Below are positions 14,844 through 23,023 of a stretch of DNA of 24,975 nucleotides, in pieces. Below the pieces are notes generated by a model. It had not been told where the DNA came from. It worked only from the letters and a program-made list of their open reading frames with translations, and searched no databases. Position 1 is the stretch's first letter. Every line of letters starts with the position of its first letter. Made by a program: the position numbers and the translations under genes. Origin of the DNA: an uncultured Lachnospiraceae bacterium (GTDB lineage Bacteria; Bacillota; Clostridia; Lachnospirales; Lachnospiraceae); the NCBI GenBank assembly GCA_910579085.1, contig CAJTRU010000010.1, positions 41,349-66,323 of the forward strand, read 5' to 3'.

Positions 14844-17081
14844 ATGAAGAACAAGAAGAAAGGGTTATTGTATCTATTTATAATTCTTGCAGTAACCGGG
14901 CTCTGTACTTTTACAACATTGGTTGGTTTTACTGATGCTCATAGGGGCAGTGCCCAGAATATTAAACTTGGTTTGGATTTAGCAGGTGGTGTGAGTATTA
15001 CATACCAGGCTGTAAAGGATAATCCAACTGATACAGAGATGCGTGACACAATTGCAATGATGCAGGACAGGGCAGAAGTATATAGTACCGAGTCTTCTGT
15101 AGTCCAGGAGGGAAATAACCGCATTTCTATTGATATACCTGGTGTTGAAAATGCAGACGAAGTTCTTGAATCTTTAGGTAAAGAAGGTACACTTGACTTT
15201 GTTGCAGCAGATGACATGAAATTTGATGATGCTGGCAATCCAGAGTATACTAAAGTTGTGTGTTCAGGAAAGCATGTTAAAAATGCAGAAGCAGGAACAC
15301 AGCAGGATGAAATAACAAAAAATAAAGAGTATGTAGTAGAGCTCTCATTTAATGCAAAGGGAACAAAGAAATTTGCACAGGCAACTGCTGAGGCATACCC
15401 TTCAAGAAAACAGATATATATTGTATATGATGGAAAAGTATTGTCTGCACCTGCTGTACAGAATGAAATAACAGATGGAAAAGCTGTTATTTCAGGAAGT
15501 TTCCAGACATATGCAGAGGCGGACGAGCTTGCTTCTATGATACGTATAGGTGCACTGCCTGTTGAGCTTAAGGAAATACAGTCACAGGTAGTAGGTGCAC
15601 AGTTAGGACAGGATGCAATTAATACAAGCCTTCTGGCTGGTGCTATTGGTTTTGGCCTTGTAGTATTATTTATGGTAATTTTCTACAGGCTGCCAGGACT
15701 TGCTTCTTCAATTGCACTGGTATTCTATCTTGTGGTTATGCTTGTAGCGCTTAATGTGCTTGATATTACACTTACACTTCCAGGTGTTGCAGGTATTATA
15801 TTAAATATTGGTATGGCAGTTGATGCCAATGTTATTATATTTACACGTATTAAGGAAGAATTAAGAATAGGAAAGTCAGTACAGTCAAGTATAAAGATTG
15901 GTTTTGACAAAGCGCTTTCTGCTATTGTGGATGGTAATGTAACAACACTTATTGCGGCAGTTGTTTTATATGCCAAAGGCTCAGGAACTGTAAAGGGCTT
16001 TGCAACTACACTCGCACTTGGTATTGTACTTTCAATGTTTACATCACTTGTCATTACAAAGCTTATTCTTAATGCTATGTATTCATTAGGTGTAGATGAT
16101 GTTAAGTATTTTGGTGTTGAGAAAGAAAGAAAACAGATTAACTTTATTGGAAATAAAACTAAATTCTTTGCAATTTCTGGAGTTATGATAGTTGCATGTG
16201 TAGTTATGCTTGTAGTGAATAGTGCAAGAGATGGCCATATACTTAATTATGGTCTTGACTTTATGGGTGGTACAACCTATGATATACCATTTAGTGACAG
16301 CCAGAAGATAGATGCAGATTTTAAGAAAGAAATAGAAAACATTTTCATGGAAGAGAGTGGCTCAAATGATGTTGTTATAGCTGAAGTTGCTGGTGCTAAT
16401 GAACTTACAATTAAGACAGTTGAACTTTCAGAAGAACAGCGTAAGAACCTTACTTCAACTATTTCTTCAAAATACAGTATTGAAGAGGACAGTATCCAGA
16501 TACAGAGTATAAGTGCTTCAGTTTCTGATGAAATGAAATCTGATGCTATTATTGCGGTAGTTATTGCAGCAATCTGTATGCTTATATATATCTGGTTCAG
16601 GTTTAAAGATATTATTTTTGCTGGCAGTGCAGTATTAGCACTTCTGCATGATGTTGTATGTGTGCTTCTTGTCTATGCAGCAGCAAGAATTTCAGTAGGT
16701 AACACATTTATAGCATGTATGCTTACAATAGTAGGTTATTCAATTAATGCTACTATCGTAATATTTGACCGTATACGTGAGAACCTTGGTACACGTACAA
16801 GCAGTGAAGCACTTGAGGGAATAGTAAATGACAGTATTACACAGACACTGATAAGAAGTATAAATACTTCACTTACAACTTTCTTTATGGTAGTTATGCT
16901 TGCTATACTTGGTGTAGAGTCAGTAAGGGACTTTGCAATTCCTCTTCTTGCAGGTATAATATGTGGTGCATATTCATCTGTATGTATAACAGGTACACTC
17001 TGGTATACAATTAAAAAAGCAGCATCAAAGAAAAAAGCAGATGCAAAAAGCAGCAGTAAAACAGAGATGAAAAAAGCATAA
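14844..17081 (+). CDS. secDF: Protein translocase SecDF, fused SecD-SecF
   Basis: 745 aa, the fused form known from Bacillus and many Firmicutes. The SecD half (about 1-420) has the first membrane helix at 7-28, the LGLDLAGGVSITYQ motif, the P1-type periplasmic domain, then GAIGFGLVVLFMVIFYRLPG and the GMAVDANVIIFTRIKEELR motif. The SecF half (about 440-730) has GLDFMGGT, a smaller extracellular domain, then GYSINATIVIFDRIRENLG. Each half carries six predicted helices. SecDF uses the proton gradient to pull exported proteins through SecYEG. GAAGGAGA is 9 nt before the ATG. yajC, its usual neighbour, is 8 kb upstream. Confidence 0.96.
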   Translation: MKNKKKGLLYLFIILAVTGLCTFTTLVGFTDAHRGSAQNIKLGLDLAGGVSITYQAVKDNPTDTEMRDTIAMMQDRAEVYSTESSVVQEGNNRISIDIPGVENADEVLESLGKEGTLDFVAADDMKFDDAGNPEYTKVVCSGKHVKNAEAGTQQDEITKNKEYVVELSFNAKGTKKFAQATAEAYPSRKQIYIVYDGKVLSAPAVQNEITDGKAVISGSFQTYAEADELASMIRIGALPVELKEIQSQVVGAQLGQDAINTSLLAGAIGFGLVVLFMVIFYRLPGLASSIALVFYLVVMLVALNVLDITLTLPGVAGIILNIGMAVDANVIIFTRIKEELRIGKSVQSSIKIGFDKALSAIVDGNVTTLIAAVVLYAKGSGTVKGFATTLALGIVLSMFTSLVITKLILNAMYSLGVDDVKYFGVEKERKQINFIGNKTKFFAISGVMIVACVVMLVVNSARDGHILNYGLDFMGGTTYDIPFSDSQKIDADFKKEIENIFMEESGSNDVVIAEVAGANELTIKTVELSEEQRKNLTSTISSKYSIEEDSIQIQSISASVSDEMKSDAIIAVVIAAICMLIYIWFRFKDIIFAGSAVLALLHDVVCVLLVYAAARISVGNTFIACMLTIVGYSINATIVIFDRIRENLGTRTSSEALEGIVNDSITQTLIRSINTSLTTFFMVVMLAILGVESVRDFAIPLLAGIICGAYSSVCITGTLWYTIKKAASKKKADAKSSSKTEMKKA

Positions 17082-17105
17082 AGGTATTTTAGTTATAAAT
17101 TATAA

Positions 17106-17148
17106 AGAGGTGTTTTTACTTAGGAGTTACCTAGGTAAAAACACCTCT
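17106..17148. terminator. Bidirectional terminator between secDF and the MutS2-like gene
   Basis: AGAGGTGTTTTTACTTAG (17106-17123) pairs with CTAGGTAAAAACACCTCT (17131-17148), 18 bp with one G-U pair and a 7-nt loop. It sits 24 nt from each of two convergent genes. Flanking T runs are weak, so termination relies on the long stem, which ends in A/T-rich pairs. Confidence 0.8.
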
Positions 17149-17173
17149 GGTAATTTCTGGTAATCTGCCTGCC

Positions 17174-19075
17174 TTAACTATTGTACTCTATTGTTTTTTC
17201 TGTATATTTACGCTCCATTTCATGCCGTGCTTTTCTATTCTCTATTGTATCAAAAATAATAGAAAAATCATAATCTTCTGGGTATAATTCTGTTGCTGCA
17301 ACCTGCAATTTAACACGCTTATGGTTAATCCAGATTTTTCTGCCTGGAAGCTGTACCCTTAAAACCCCTTTATCATTTACAGGTTCACACACAATCCCCG
17401 TCTTTTTATCAGGAAAAACCATAACACTGTCACCTCTTTTAAATTTATTCCTAAGTCCATCCTGCTCTTTCTTATGTCTGGTTCTTTGGATTTTACCGCT
17501 TTTCTGGTGCTTTGTAATATTTTGGTTATCTTTAATATGGTAATTTTGGGCTGCATCTTTGCCATAGGCATGGGATATAGCTGTTTTTAGCATATTGCCT
17601 GGCATCCCAAGCTTTTCTGCTATATAAAATGCACAGCTTTCCCCTGCCTCACCTATTACCATCTTATAAACAGGGCAAAGTGTTTCTTTGTCAAATGCCA
17701 TTCTTGCATTAATAATCCCTTGTGTCCTGTCTGCATATTCCTTTACTTCTGGATAATGTGTAGTCACCAGAAAAAGGCATCCCTTTTTCTTAAGTTCTTC
17801 CAGCACAGCAATAGCAATTCCCATACCCTCTGCCGGGTCTGTTCCAGAACCAAGCTCATCCATTATTACAAAGCTTTCACTATCTGTTTCTTCTAAAATC
17901 TGCATTATATTTTTAATATGTGCTGAAAATGTTGACAGGTTCTCTGCAAGGTTCTGGCCATCCCCTATATCACATAGATATGAACTGTTCATACATATAC
18001 CAGCTTCCCTGCATGTGACATGAAGCCCGCACTGTGCCATTATACAGTTAAGCATAACTGTCTTTATAGCTATAGTTTTGCCTCCTGTGTTTGGGCCTGT
18101 AATAATTATCCCGCTTGTACTTCCTCCCATTTCAAACTGTAATGGCACACTAGTATTTTTATCCATTAAAGGATGCCTGGCATCTTTTAACACAATACTT
18201 CTTCCTGTACTAATCTCTGGCTCTGAAGCATCCAAATCAATGCTTAATTTTCCTTTAGAAAAGATAAAATCAAGCTTTTCTATTACTGAAATATTATCAT
18301 TTATAATATCTGCAAAGCCAGCTACCATTGAAGTTAAAGTATATAAAATCTGGTATACTTCATTCTCTTCATTAATCCTAAGAATCTGTAATTCTTCATA
18401 ATATTTTGCAATACTTAAAGGCTCAATAAAGAATGTATTGCCTGTTGCTGATTTGTCAACAACCGTTCCTGGCACTTTAAATTTACATTCTTTTTTAACT
18501 GGTACACAGAGCCTTCCATTGCGGAATGTAGAATAACTGTCTGCCATATATTCTTTATCCTTGCGCATTATATGTGCTGCTTTTAACTTCATCTGTTCTT
18601 CTGTTTTAGCAATCTTTTTCCTGTACTGGAGCAGGTTTTTTGATGCATAATCATCTATTGCCCCTCCTCTGGTTTTACTTAAAATTTCTTCCCTTAAACT
18701 GTCACATGCTTCAAGGTTTTCGTCATAAAAGGCAAGATGGTTTCCATATATTTTCCCACGTCCAAGGTAGTCTTTTAAGCGCTTTACTGCAACAAGCACT
18801 TTCTCTGTGCGTTCAAGCTGGTATGGGGAAAGACATTCGCCTTTTCTAGCTGCTGCAACAATCTCTTTAATCTCTTTTACATCTGGCAGTGGAGGTGTTC
18901 CAAGTTTTTCAATTAGAACCCGGCTGTCTGTTGTGTCTTTTAGATGTCTTCTTAAGTCACTTTCAGATAAATAAAATCCCATATTATGGATTACTTCTTT
19001 TGCGTGTCCTGTAACAGCAAGGTCTGCCCATTTTTCTTTTATTTTATCAAATTCTATCTGCTTTTCTATGTCCAT
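17174..19075 (-). CDS. MutS2-like ATPase lacking the Smr nuclease domain
   Basis: 633 aa; typical MutS2 is near 790. The clamp and lever regions fill about 1-300 (FRNGRLCVPVKKECK and VVDKSATGNTFFIEP are MutS2 hallmarks). The ATPase has Walker A GPNTGGKT (327-334), the DIGDGQNLAENLSTFSAHI signature (369-387), Walker B VIMDELGSG (403-411) and TTHYPEVKEYA. After a shortened connecting helix (about 500-545) there is a KOW-like segment GDSVMVF...GRKIWINHKRVKL (about 548-592). The protein then ends where an Smr domain would normally follow. MutS2 proteins rescue stalled ribosomes or suppress recombination; without Smr, cleavage is not expected. AGAGGA is about 9 nt before the ATG. It lies 17 nt after the ABC fusion gene, probably one operon. 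Confidence 0.88.
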   Translation of the reverse strand: MDIEKQIEFDKIKEKWADLAVTGHAKEVIHNMGFYLSESDLRRHLKDTTDSRVLIEKLGTPPLPDVKEIKEIVAAARKGECLSPYQLERTEKVLVAVKRLKDYLGRGKIYGNHLAFYDENLEACDSLREEILSKTRGGAIDDYASKNLLQYRKKIAKTEEQMKLKAAHIMRKDKEYMADSYSTFRNGRLCVPVKKECKFKVPGTVVDKSATGNTFFIEPLSIAKYYEELQILRINEENEVYQILYTLTSMVAGFADIINDNISVIEKLDFIFSKGKLSIDLDASEPEISTGRSIVLKDARHPLMDKNTSVPLQFEMGGSTSGIIITGPNTGGKTIAIKTVMLNCIMAQCGLHVTCREAGICMNSSYLCDIGDGQNLAENLSTFSAHIKNIMQILEETDSESFVIMDELGSGTDPAEGMGIAIAVLEELKKKGCLFLVTTHYPEVKEYADRTQGIINARMAFDKETLCPVYKMVIGEAGESCAFYIAEKLGMPGNMLKTAISHAYGKDAAQNYHIKDNQNITKHQKSGKIQRTRHKKEQDGLRNKFKRGDSVMVFPDKKTGIVCEPVNDKGVLRVQLPGRKIWINHKRVKLQVAATELYPEDYDFSIIFDTIENRKARHEMERKYTEKTIEYNS

Positions 19076-19092
19076 TTCTTATATCCTCTTTT

Positions 19093-20751
19093 CTATGAAC
19101 TTGCACTGTTATAATGTTTTAAACCACATTTCCATATAATACATGTAATTATAGAAAATAATACTACTACAAATATTCCATAAATACCTGTCCATAAATC
19201 CATTTCTTTTATAATGCTTTGTACTGGCAGGGTTGCCATAATACCATATGGCATAATAAGATAAAAAAATAATTTATATATTCCATATAAAGCAATGCCT
19301 GGAAGTTTCATACATAAGTCAAGCCCTGCTTCTTCAATTTGTTCCATACGTGCCATTGAAACAGTATACAATGGAACAGAACGGATAATTACTTCCATAT
19401 CATAATAAAGAATTTCCATAAGCAAAATCCAGAATATATATATTCCAGCCTGTACAATTCCTAGGTTTATATCTAAAATATTTATGCCATACAATATAAT
19501 ACAAACACTTAATGCTACTAGTGGCAAAGAGCCAGGGCTGATATTTTCAAATGTCAGCCTGAACAGAGGGCTTATTGGTTTTGATAAATACAAATCAAGT
19601 CCGCCGCTTCTTATTTTTTGAGGAATTTCATTAACTCCAAAAAAGTAAATTACCATATTGATTGCATTAAGCAATGAAAAAGTTCCAATATAAACAACCA
19701 TTTCACCCTGTCCCCAGTTTCCAATTCTGTCTGTATTTGAATAAATAGCTTTAAATGCCAGTATTTGTACCAGAAATAATGAACTATCTATAAGAAATGG
19801 TGCAAAAAAATCCAGTCTTGACACCGCCAGGTTATTAAAACGCAAATGCACCATTTCTTTCAGCAATGCTTTTGAATTCTCCTTTGATACTTCATAAACC
19901 TGTTTATATGGATTTTCACTGGAAACCCTGGTAATATCTGTCTGGAAATTAATATTATTCATGGCATTATGGAAAGTTACAGAAAGCCTTTTGTTTTTCT
20001 GGTATTTTTCAAACAATTCCTGTGTACTGCCATCAAATATTTTCTGTCCATGATTAATTACAACTGTCCTTTTGCATAACGCCTTAATATCTTCCATATA
20101 GTGTGATGTAAGTATAATTGTTGTACCACGCTGTTTGTTAATTTCTTTTAAAAATATACGGATTTGTTTAGCAGCAATGGCATCAAGCCCTATTGTTGGT
20201 TCATCCAGGAATAATATTTCAGGATTGTGGAGCAAAGCTGTTAAAAGCTCCATTTTCATTCTTTCTCCTAATGATAATGTCCTCACCTGCACATCCATAA
20301 TATCACTTGACCCGAAAAGCTTAACAAAATAATCCTTGCTTTCCTGGAATTCTTTTTCTGGAATTTCATAAATTTCCTTAAAAAGCCTTAACGTATCATT
20401 TACTGTCAGCTCAAAAAACAACTGGCTTTTCTGTCCCATGACAACAGCATATTTCTTTTTAAAACTGTTCTTTAAATCATTAGGATAATATCCTAGCACA
20501 TCAATTTTGCCTGATGATGGTGCAATTATTCCTGTCATCATCTTAATTAAAGTAGTTTTTCCTGCACCATTTGGCCCAACTAGTCCAACAAACTCACCCT
20601 TGCAGACAGAAAGGCTTACCCCGCCAACTGCTGTTTTTTCCTCATATTCCCTTTTAAATAAGCTTGCAATACTTCCTTTTATTCCTTCTTTTTTCTTAAA
20701 ACGCCTGTATTTTTTGGTTAAATTATTTATTTTAATTATATTTGTACTCAT
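19093..20751 (-). CDS. ABC transporter: ATPase fused in frame to an ABC-2 type permease
   Basis: 552 aa from the chosen start. Residues 1-300 are an ABC-2-type ATPase: Walker A GPNGAGKT (59-66), signature LSLGERMK (159-166), Walker B ILFLDEP (179-185) and the switch His in TSHYMED (H217). From about residue 302 (RFNNLAVSRLDFFAPFLIDS) the sequence is an ABC2_membrane_6-type permease with about six helices and the IRSGGLDLYLSKP motif. Such ATPases are usually followed by two separate permease genes. Here the ATPase tail, the first permease and the start of the second seem lost by an in-frame deletion. Substrate unknown. The ATG at 20778 lacks a ribosome binding site; GGAAG at about 10 nt supports 20751. 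Confidence 0.85.
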   Translation of the reverse strand: MSTNIIKINNLTKKYRRFKKKEGIKGSIASLFKREYEEKTAVGGVSLSVCKGEFVGLVGPNGAGKTTLIKMMTGIIAPSSGKIDVLGYYPNDLKNSFKKKYAVVMGQKSQLFFELTVNDTLRLFKEIYEIPEKEFQESKDYFVKLFGSSDIMDVQVRTLSLGERMKMELLTALLHNPEILFLDEPTIGLDAIAAKQIRIFLKEINKQRGTTIILTSHYMEDIKALCKRTVVINHGQKIFDGSTQELFEKYQKNKRLSVTFHNAMNNINFQTDITRVSSENPYKQVYEVSKENSKALLKEMVHLRFNNLAVSRLDFFAPFLIDSSLFLVQILAFKAIYSNTDRIGNWGQGEMVVYIGTFSLLNAINMVIYFFGVNEIPQKIRSGGLDLYLSKPISPLFRLTFENISPGSLPLVALSVCIILYGINILDINLGIVQAGIYIFWILLMEILYYDMEVIIRSVPLYTVSMARMEQIEEAGLDLCMKLPGIALYGIYKLFFYLIMPYGIMATLPVQSIIKEMDLWTGIYGIFVVVLFSIITCIIWKCGLKHYNSASS

Positions 20752-20773
20752 TTTAATCCCGCTTCCTTTCATA

Positions 20774-20803
20774 ATCATAATAAAATCAACAATTTAATGG
20801 CAA
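20774..20803 (-). promoter_or_regulatory. Possible direct promoter of the ABC fusion gene
   Basis: On the minus strand TTGCCA (20798-20803) and TATGAT (20774-20779) are 18 bp apart. They lie after the upstream terminator, so the gene may be transcribed independently of the leader unit at 20828-21227. Confidence 0.3.
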
Positions 20804-20827
20804 AAATAGATACCTTACAATAAAAAA

Positions 20828-20859
20828 ACGCAGTACCTTAAAAGCATAAGATACTGCGT
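20828..20859 (-). terminator. Strong intrinsic terminator or attenuator upstream of the ABC gene
   Basis: On the minus strand a 13-bp stem, ACGCAGTATCTTA with TAAGGTACTGCGT (one T-G pair), encloses a TGCTTT loop and is followed by seven T residues. It ends about 77 nt before the ABC start. With no full gene upstream on this strand, it ends a short transcript or attenuates readthrough into the ABC gene. Confidence 0.85.
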
Positions 20860-20940
20860 CCATATAATTATGGGCTTTAATAAAATACATCTTTGGAATA
20901 CAGGACAAAAACTGCCTGGCATGATTTTTATAATAATAAA

Positions 20941-20963
20941 GGCATGGAAAATACATCCATGCC
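20941..20963 (-). other. Hairpin within the leader unit
   Basis: GGCATGGA and TCCATGCC form a perfect 8-bp stem with a 7-nt loop. On the minus strand it is followed by TTTATTATTAT. A further CATGCC about 15 nt downstream on that strand could compete for the first arm, so alternative folding is possible. Confidence 0.55.
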
Positions 20964-21130
20964 AAAAAAATCCCAAAAGATATATATACAGCAATATTAA
21001 GCAGATGTAAGGCGAAAATGCTGGAATAATAATTTATTAAATAACCAGCAAATGGGCAGGCTTATTGCGCAGAAACCTGTACAACACAGGAAAATACTGG
21101 CACACTAAAAATAAGCACCCATGCAATATT

Positions 21131-21169
21131 CTATTTTGCAATTTTCTCCATTACATCAACAATTAACAT
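21131..21169 (-). CDS. 12-codon leader ORF or small peptide
   Basis: ATG at 21169 is preceded by a perfect TTAGGAGGAT site at 7-8 nt and, upstream of that, a consensus promoter. It encodes MLIVDVMEKIAK and stops at TAG. The same frame continues past this stop and a later TAA as hydrophobic sequence to a TGA just before the ABC gene, which may be chance or a decayed small membrane protein. Size and position fit a leader peptide controlling the downstream terminator. No homologue recognised. Confidence 0.45.
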   Translation of the reverse strand: MLIVDVMEKIAK

Positions 21170-21198
21170 GCAAAATCCTCCTAAAATTTATTAAATAC

Positions 21199-21227
21199 AT
21201 TATACAAACTAATAAAGGCAAAGTCAA
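21199..21227 (-). promoter_or_regulatory. Consensus promoter of the leader unit
   Basis: On the minus strand TTGACT (21222-21227), exactly 17 bp, then TATAAT (21199-21204). It is the best match to a housekeeping promoter in the window and sits 13 bp from the end of the adjacent palindromic repeat. Predicted transcription start is near 21192. Confidence 0.75.
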
Positions 21228-21239
21228 TAAAAATTGTGG

Positions 21240-21546
21240 GATAATTTCCAGTTATATTGTTTTTGGTGAAGGGACACAGCGCAGGCTGCTGTTACCAAAC
21301 CAGCACAATGTCATTTGTTTAAAAGTTTAGACGGAAAATATTTTTATAAATTGCCAGCTAATCTAATCTTTGGCACTTTTCAAAAACATTTCTGCCAAAA
21401 ACCTTAACTAAATGACATTGTTTTATATTGGCGTAGCGCAATGTGTGCAAAAGCCATGCCTTTGGCATGATTTTTTCTGTATGGGATATTCTGGCTCTGG
21501 CACTTAAAACTGTCTGTTAGCTAAAATGGGATAGTTGTAAATTATC
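21240..21546. repeat. Palindromic repeat family, copy D
   Basis: About 305 bp. The left end GATAATTTCCAGTTAT (21240-21255) is perfect; the right end ATAGTTGTAAATTATC (21531-21546) is diverged and touches the lacI stop codon. Inner arms CAATGTCATTTGTTTAAAAG (21306-21325) and TTAACTAAATGACATTG (21404-21420) are inverted. The core matches copy B in opposite orientation (TGCCAGCTAATCTAATCTTT, then GGCACTTTTC..AAAACATT). TATTCTGGCTCTGGCAC near the right end is identical to copy B (about 3620-3636). Confidence 0.75.
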
Positions 21547-22571
21547 TAAAACGTTGTTTGCCGCCGTATTAGTACTGGTGTTATATTTTTGTGTATAAGT
21601 CCTTTTTGTGGTTCGGGACGGCGCTTTTTACGTTCATCCATTTGCTTTACAAGGAGTTCTGCTGCTTCATATGCTATTTTGTCAATCTGCTGCCCTACAG
21701 TGCTTATTGGGATAACAGCTTCGCTTGCTATAGGTGAATCATCAAAGCCTACAATGCAGAAGTCATCTGGCAGCGTGCCATATTCATTGAAAATAATGTT
21801 TAACATAATATTAGCATGTGTATCATTAGCCATAAAAAGCCCCTTTTTTTGGCCAGGGTATTTGTCTTTAATATAGTTAAATATTTCTAGCAGTATTTTC
21901 CTTGATTTATCATAAGAGCTTCCTAAATCTTTTAAAATTATTTCGTGTAAAATATCTTGTTCTTTACAAATATCCTTAAAACCAAGAATACGTTTGTAAG
22001 AGGGCACTTCTTCTGGTACGTCTGAATTTATATGGAGAAGAACCTGGCAGCGGCTTTTTATAAGCAGGCTTGTGGCTTGTACCGCACCCATATAATTATC
22101 AGTGTTTACACTATTTATATACTGGTCTTCGCGTTCAATAGCTACTATTGGTATATTGTATGAAGCAAGTTCGCTTGAAGGGATGGTATGGCTTAGTATA
22201 ATCATGCCTTCAATTTTATAAGCCAGAAGTTCCTGTATATATCTGCGCTCTGTTTCTTCATGTCCTGTTCCAGTAAAAACAAGAAATTTATATCCAAACT
22301 TTTCATAGGTGTTTAAAAGCTGGTTTAATATTTCTGCATAATAATGAAGGTAAAGATTAGGAATAATAACACCTATAAATTCACTTTTTCCATTGGCGAG
22401 GACTTTGGCAAGCTTGTTTTCCTGGTAATCAAGGTCAATAAGTGCCTGGGCAATGATTTCCTGGTTCTTCAGAGTAAGTGAATCAGGGTTGTTAAAATAC
22501 CGGGATATTGTTGTTTTAGAAAAATTAGTGTATTTGGCAATATCATTAAATGTTACTTTCTTTTTGTTCAT
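21546..22571 (-). CDS. LacI-family transcriptional regulator
   Basis: 341 aa from the chosen start. The LacI helix-turn-helix is at the N-terminus: VTFNDIAKYTNFSKTTISRY (6-25), with the hinge-region motif LANGKSEFIGVIIPNLY at about 58-74. A periplasmic-binding-protein-like sugar domain follows (MIILSH, VAIERED, NTDNYMGAVQATSLLI, MANDTHANIMLN, IVGFDDSPIA). An upstream ATG at 22673 would add 34 residues across a hairpin; GGGAGG about 9 nt before 22571 and the standard LacI N-terminus support the shorter form. No sugar transport or hydrolase genes are adjacent, perhaps because an inserted element and a repeat flank it on both sides. Sugar ligand unknown. Confidence 0.9.
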   Translation of the reverse strand: MNKKKVTFNDIAKYTNFSKTTISRYFNNPDSLTLKNQEIIAQALIDLDYQENKLAKVLANGKSEFIGVIIPNLYLHYYAEILNQLLNTYEKFGYKFLVFTGTGHEETERRYIQELLAYKIEGMIILSHTIPSSELASYNIPIVAIEREDQYINSVNTDNYMGAVQATSLLIKSRCQVLLHINSDVPEEVPSYKRILGFKDICKEQDILHEIILKDLGSSYDKSRKILLEIFNYIKDKYPGQKKGLFMANDTHANIMLNIIFNEYGTLPDDFCIVGFDDSPIASEAVIPISTVGQQIDKIAYEAAELLVKQMDERKKRRPEPQKGLIHKNITPVLIRRQTTF

Positions 22572-22623
22572 TGGCTTGTACCTCCCATTGTCAAGTATAA
22601 CAAGGTTTTCCAATGAAATCAAC

Positions 22624-22657
22624 AAAAAATAACCGGTCAAATAACCGGTTATTTTTT
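22624..22657. promoter_or_regulatory. Palindrome upstream of lacI: terminator and/or LacI operator
   Basis: AAAAAATAACCGGT (22624-22637) and ACCGGTTATTTTTT (22644-22657) form a 14-bp stem, with A and T runs giving bidirectional terminator form. Within it AAATAACCGGTTATTT (22639-22654) is a perfect palindrome with a central CG, the shape of LacI-family operators, and half of it (ATAACCGGT) is repeated. It lies 53-86 nt upstream of the lacI start. Confidence 0.5.
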
Positions 22658-22823
22658 GCCACGTCCGTTTCACAAACTTTTATACATGAATTTTGCACGC
22701 ATTCCGTTACATCAGCCCACGCAGCAGTGTCTAGTATTCCTGTGCAATGAATGAAACTGACGCAGGATAGTGCGGAGGGGTGACAAAACAAATACAAATA
22801 AGAAAGGGACTTCCTCAATCTTT

Positions 22824-22858
22824 AAAAGGCTATGACAGTAACGGTTATAGTCTTTTTT
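22824..22858 (+). terminator. Hairpin with T run in the leader of the mobile-element operon
   Basis: GGCTAT and ATAGTC pair at the base of a hairpin (22828-22852), followed by six T residues. It lies about 165 nt before the first element gene on the plus strand and may be an attenuator or the end of a transcript from the left. The rest of 22658-23023 shows no gene; the element boundary should lie here. Confidence 0.5.
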
Positions 22859-23023
22859 CATGCGGTAATTACCGTAAGAAATGAACCTATATTCCCACAA
22901 GTGGAGAAATACCAAACAACAATATTCCGCAATCCAATCTCCCGACAATTAACGGAAGAAAAACATATATCAGCACCGAAACCAATCAATCATATCAATC
23001 CATATCACAGGAGGGCAAAGACC

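Noticed and set aside
22572..22673. N-terminal extension of 34 residues on the LacI regulator
   Set aside because: It would translate through the CCGG palindrome. The standard LacI N-terminus begins at 22571 with a good GGGAGG.
22660..22800. Possible further degraded copy of the palindromic repeat, from short matches such as ACGTCCGTTT and CAAAACAAATACAAA
   Set aside because: Matches are short, scattered, lack both ends and are not collinear with copies A, B or D.
22832..23023. N-terminal extension of 64 residues on the TTRAP-domain gene
   Set aside because: The upstream ATG lies inside a hairpin with no ribosome binding site; AGGAGGG before 23024 marks the start.
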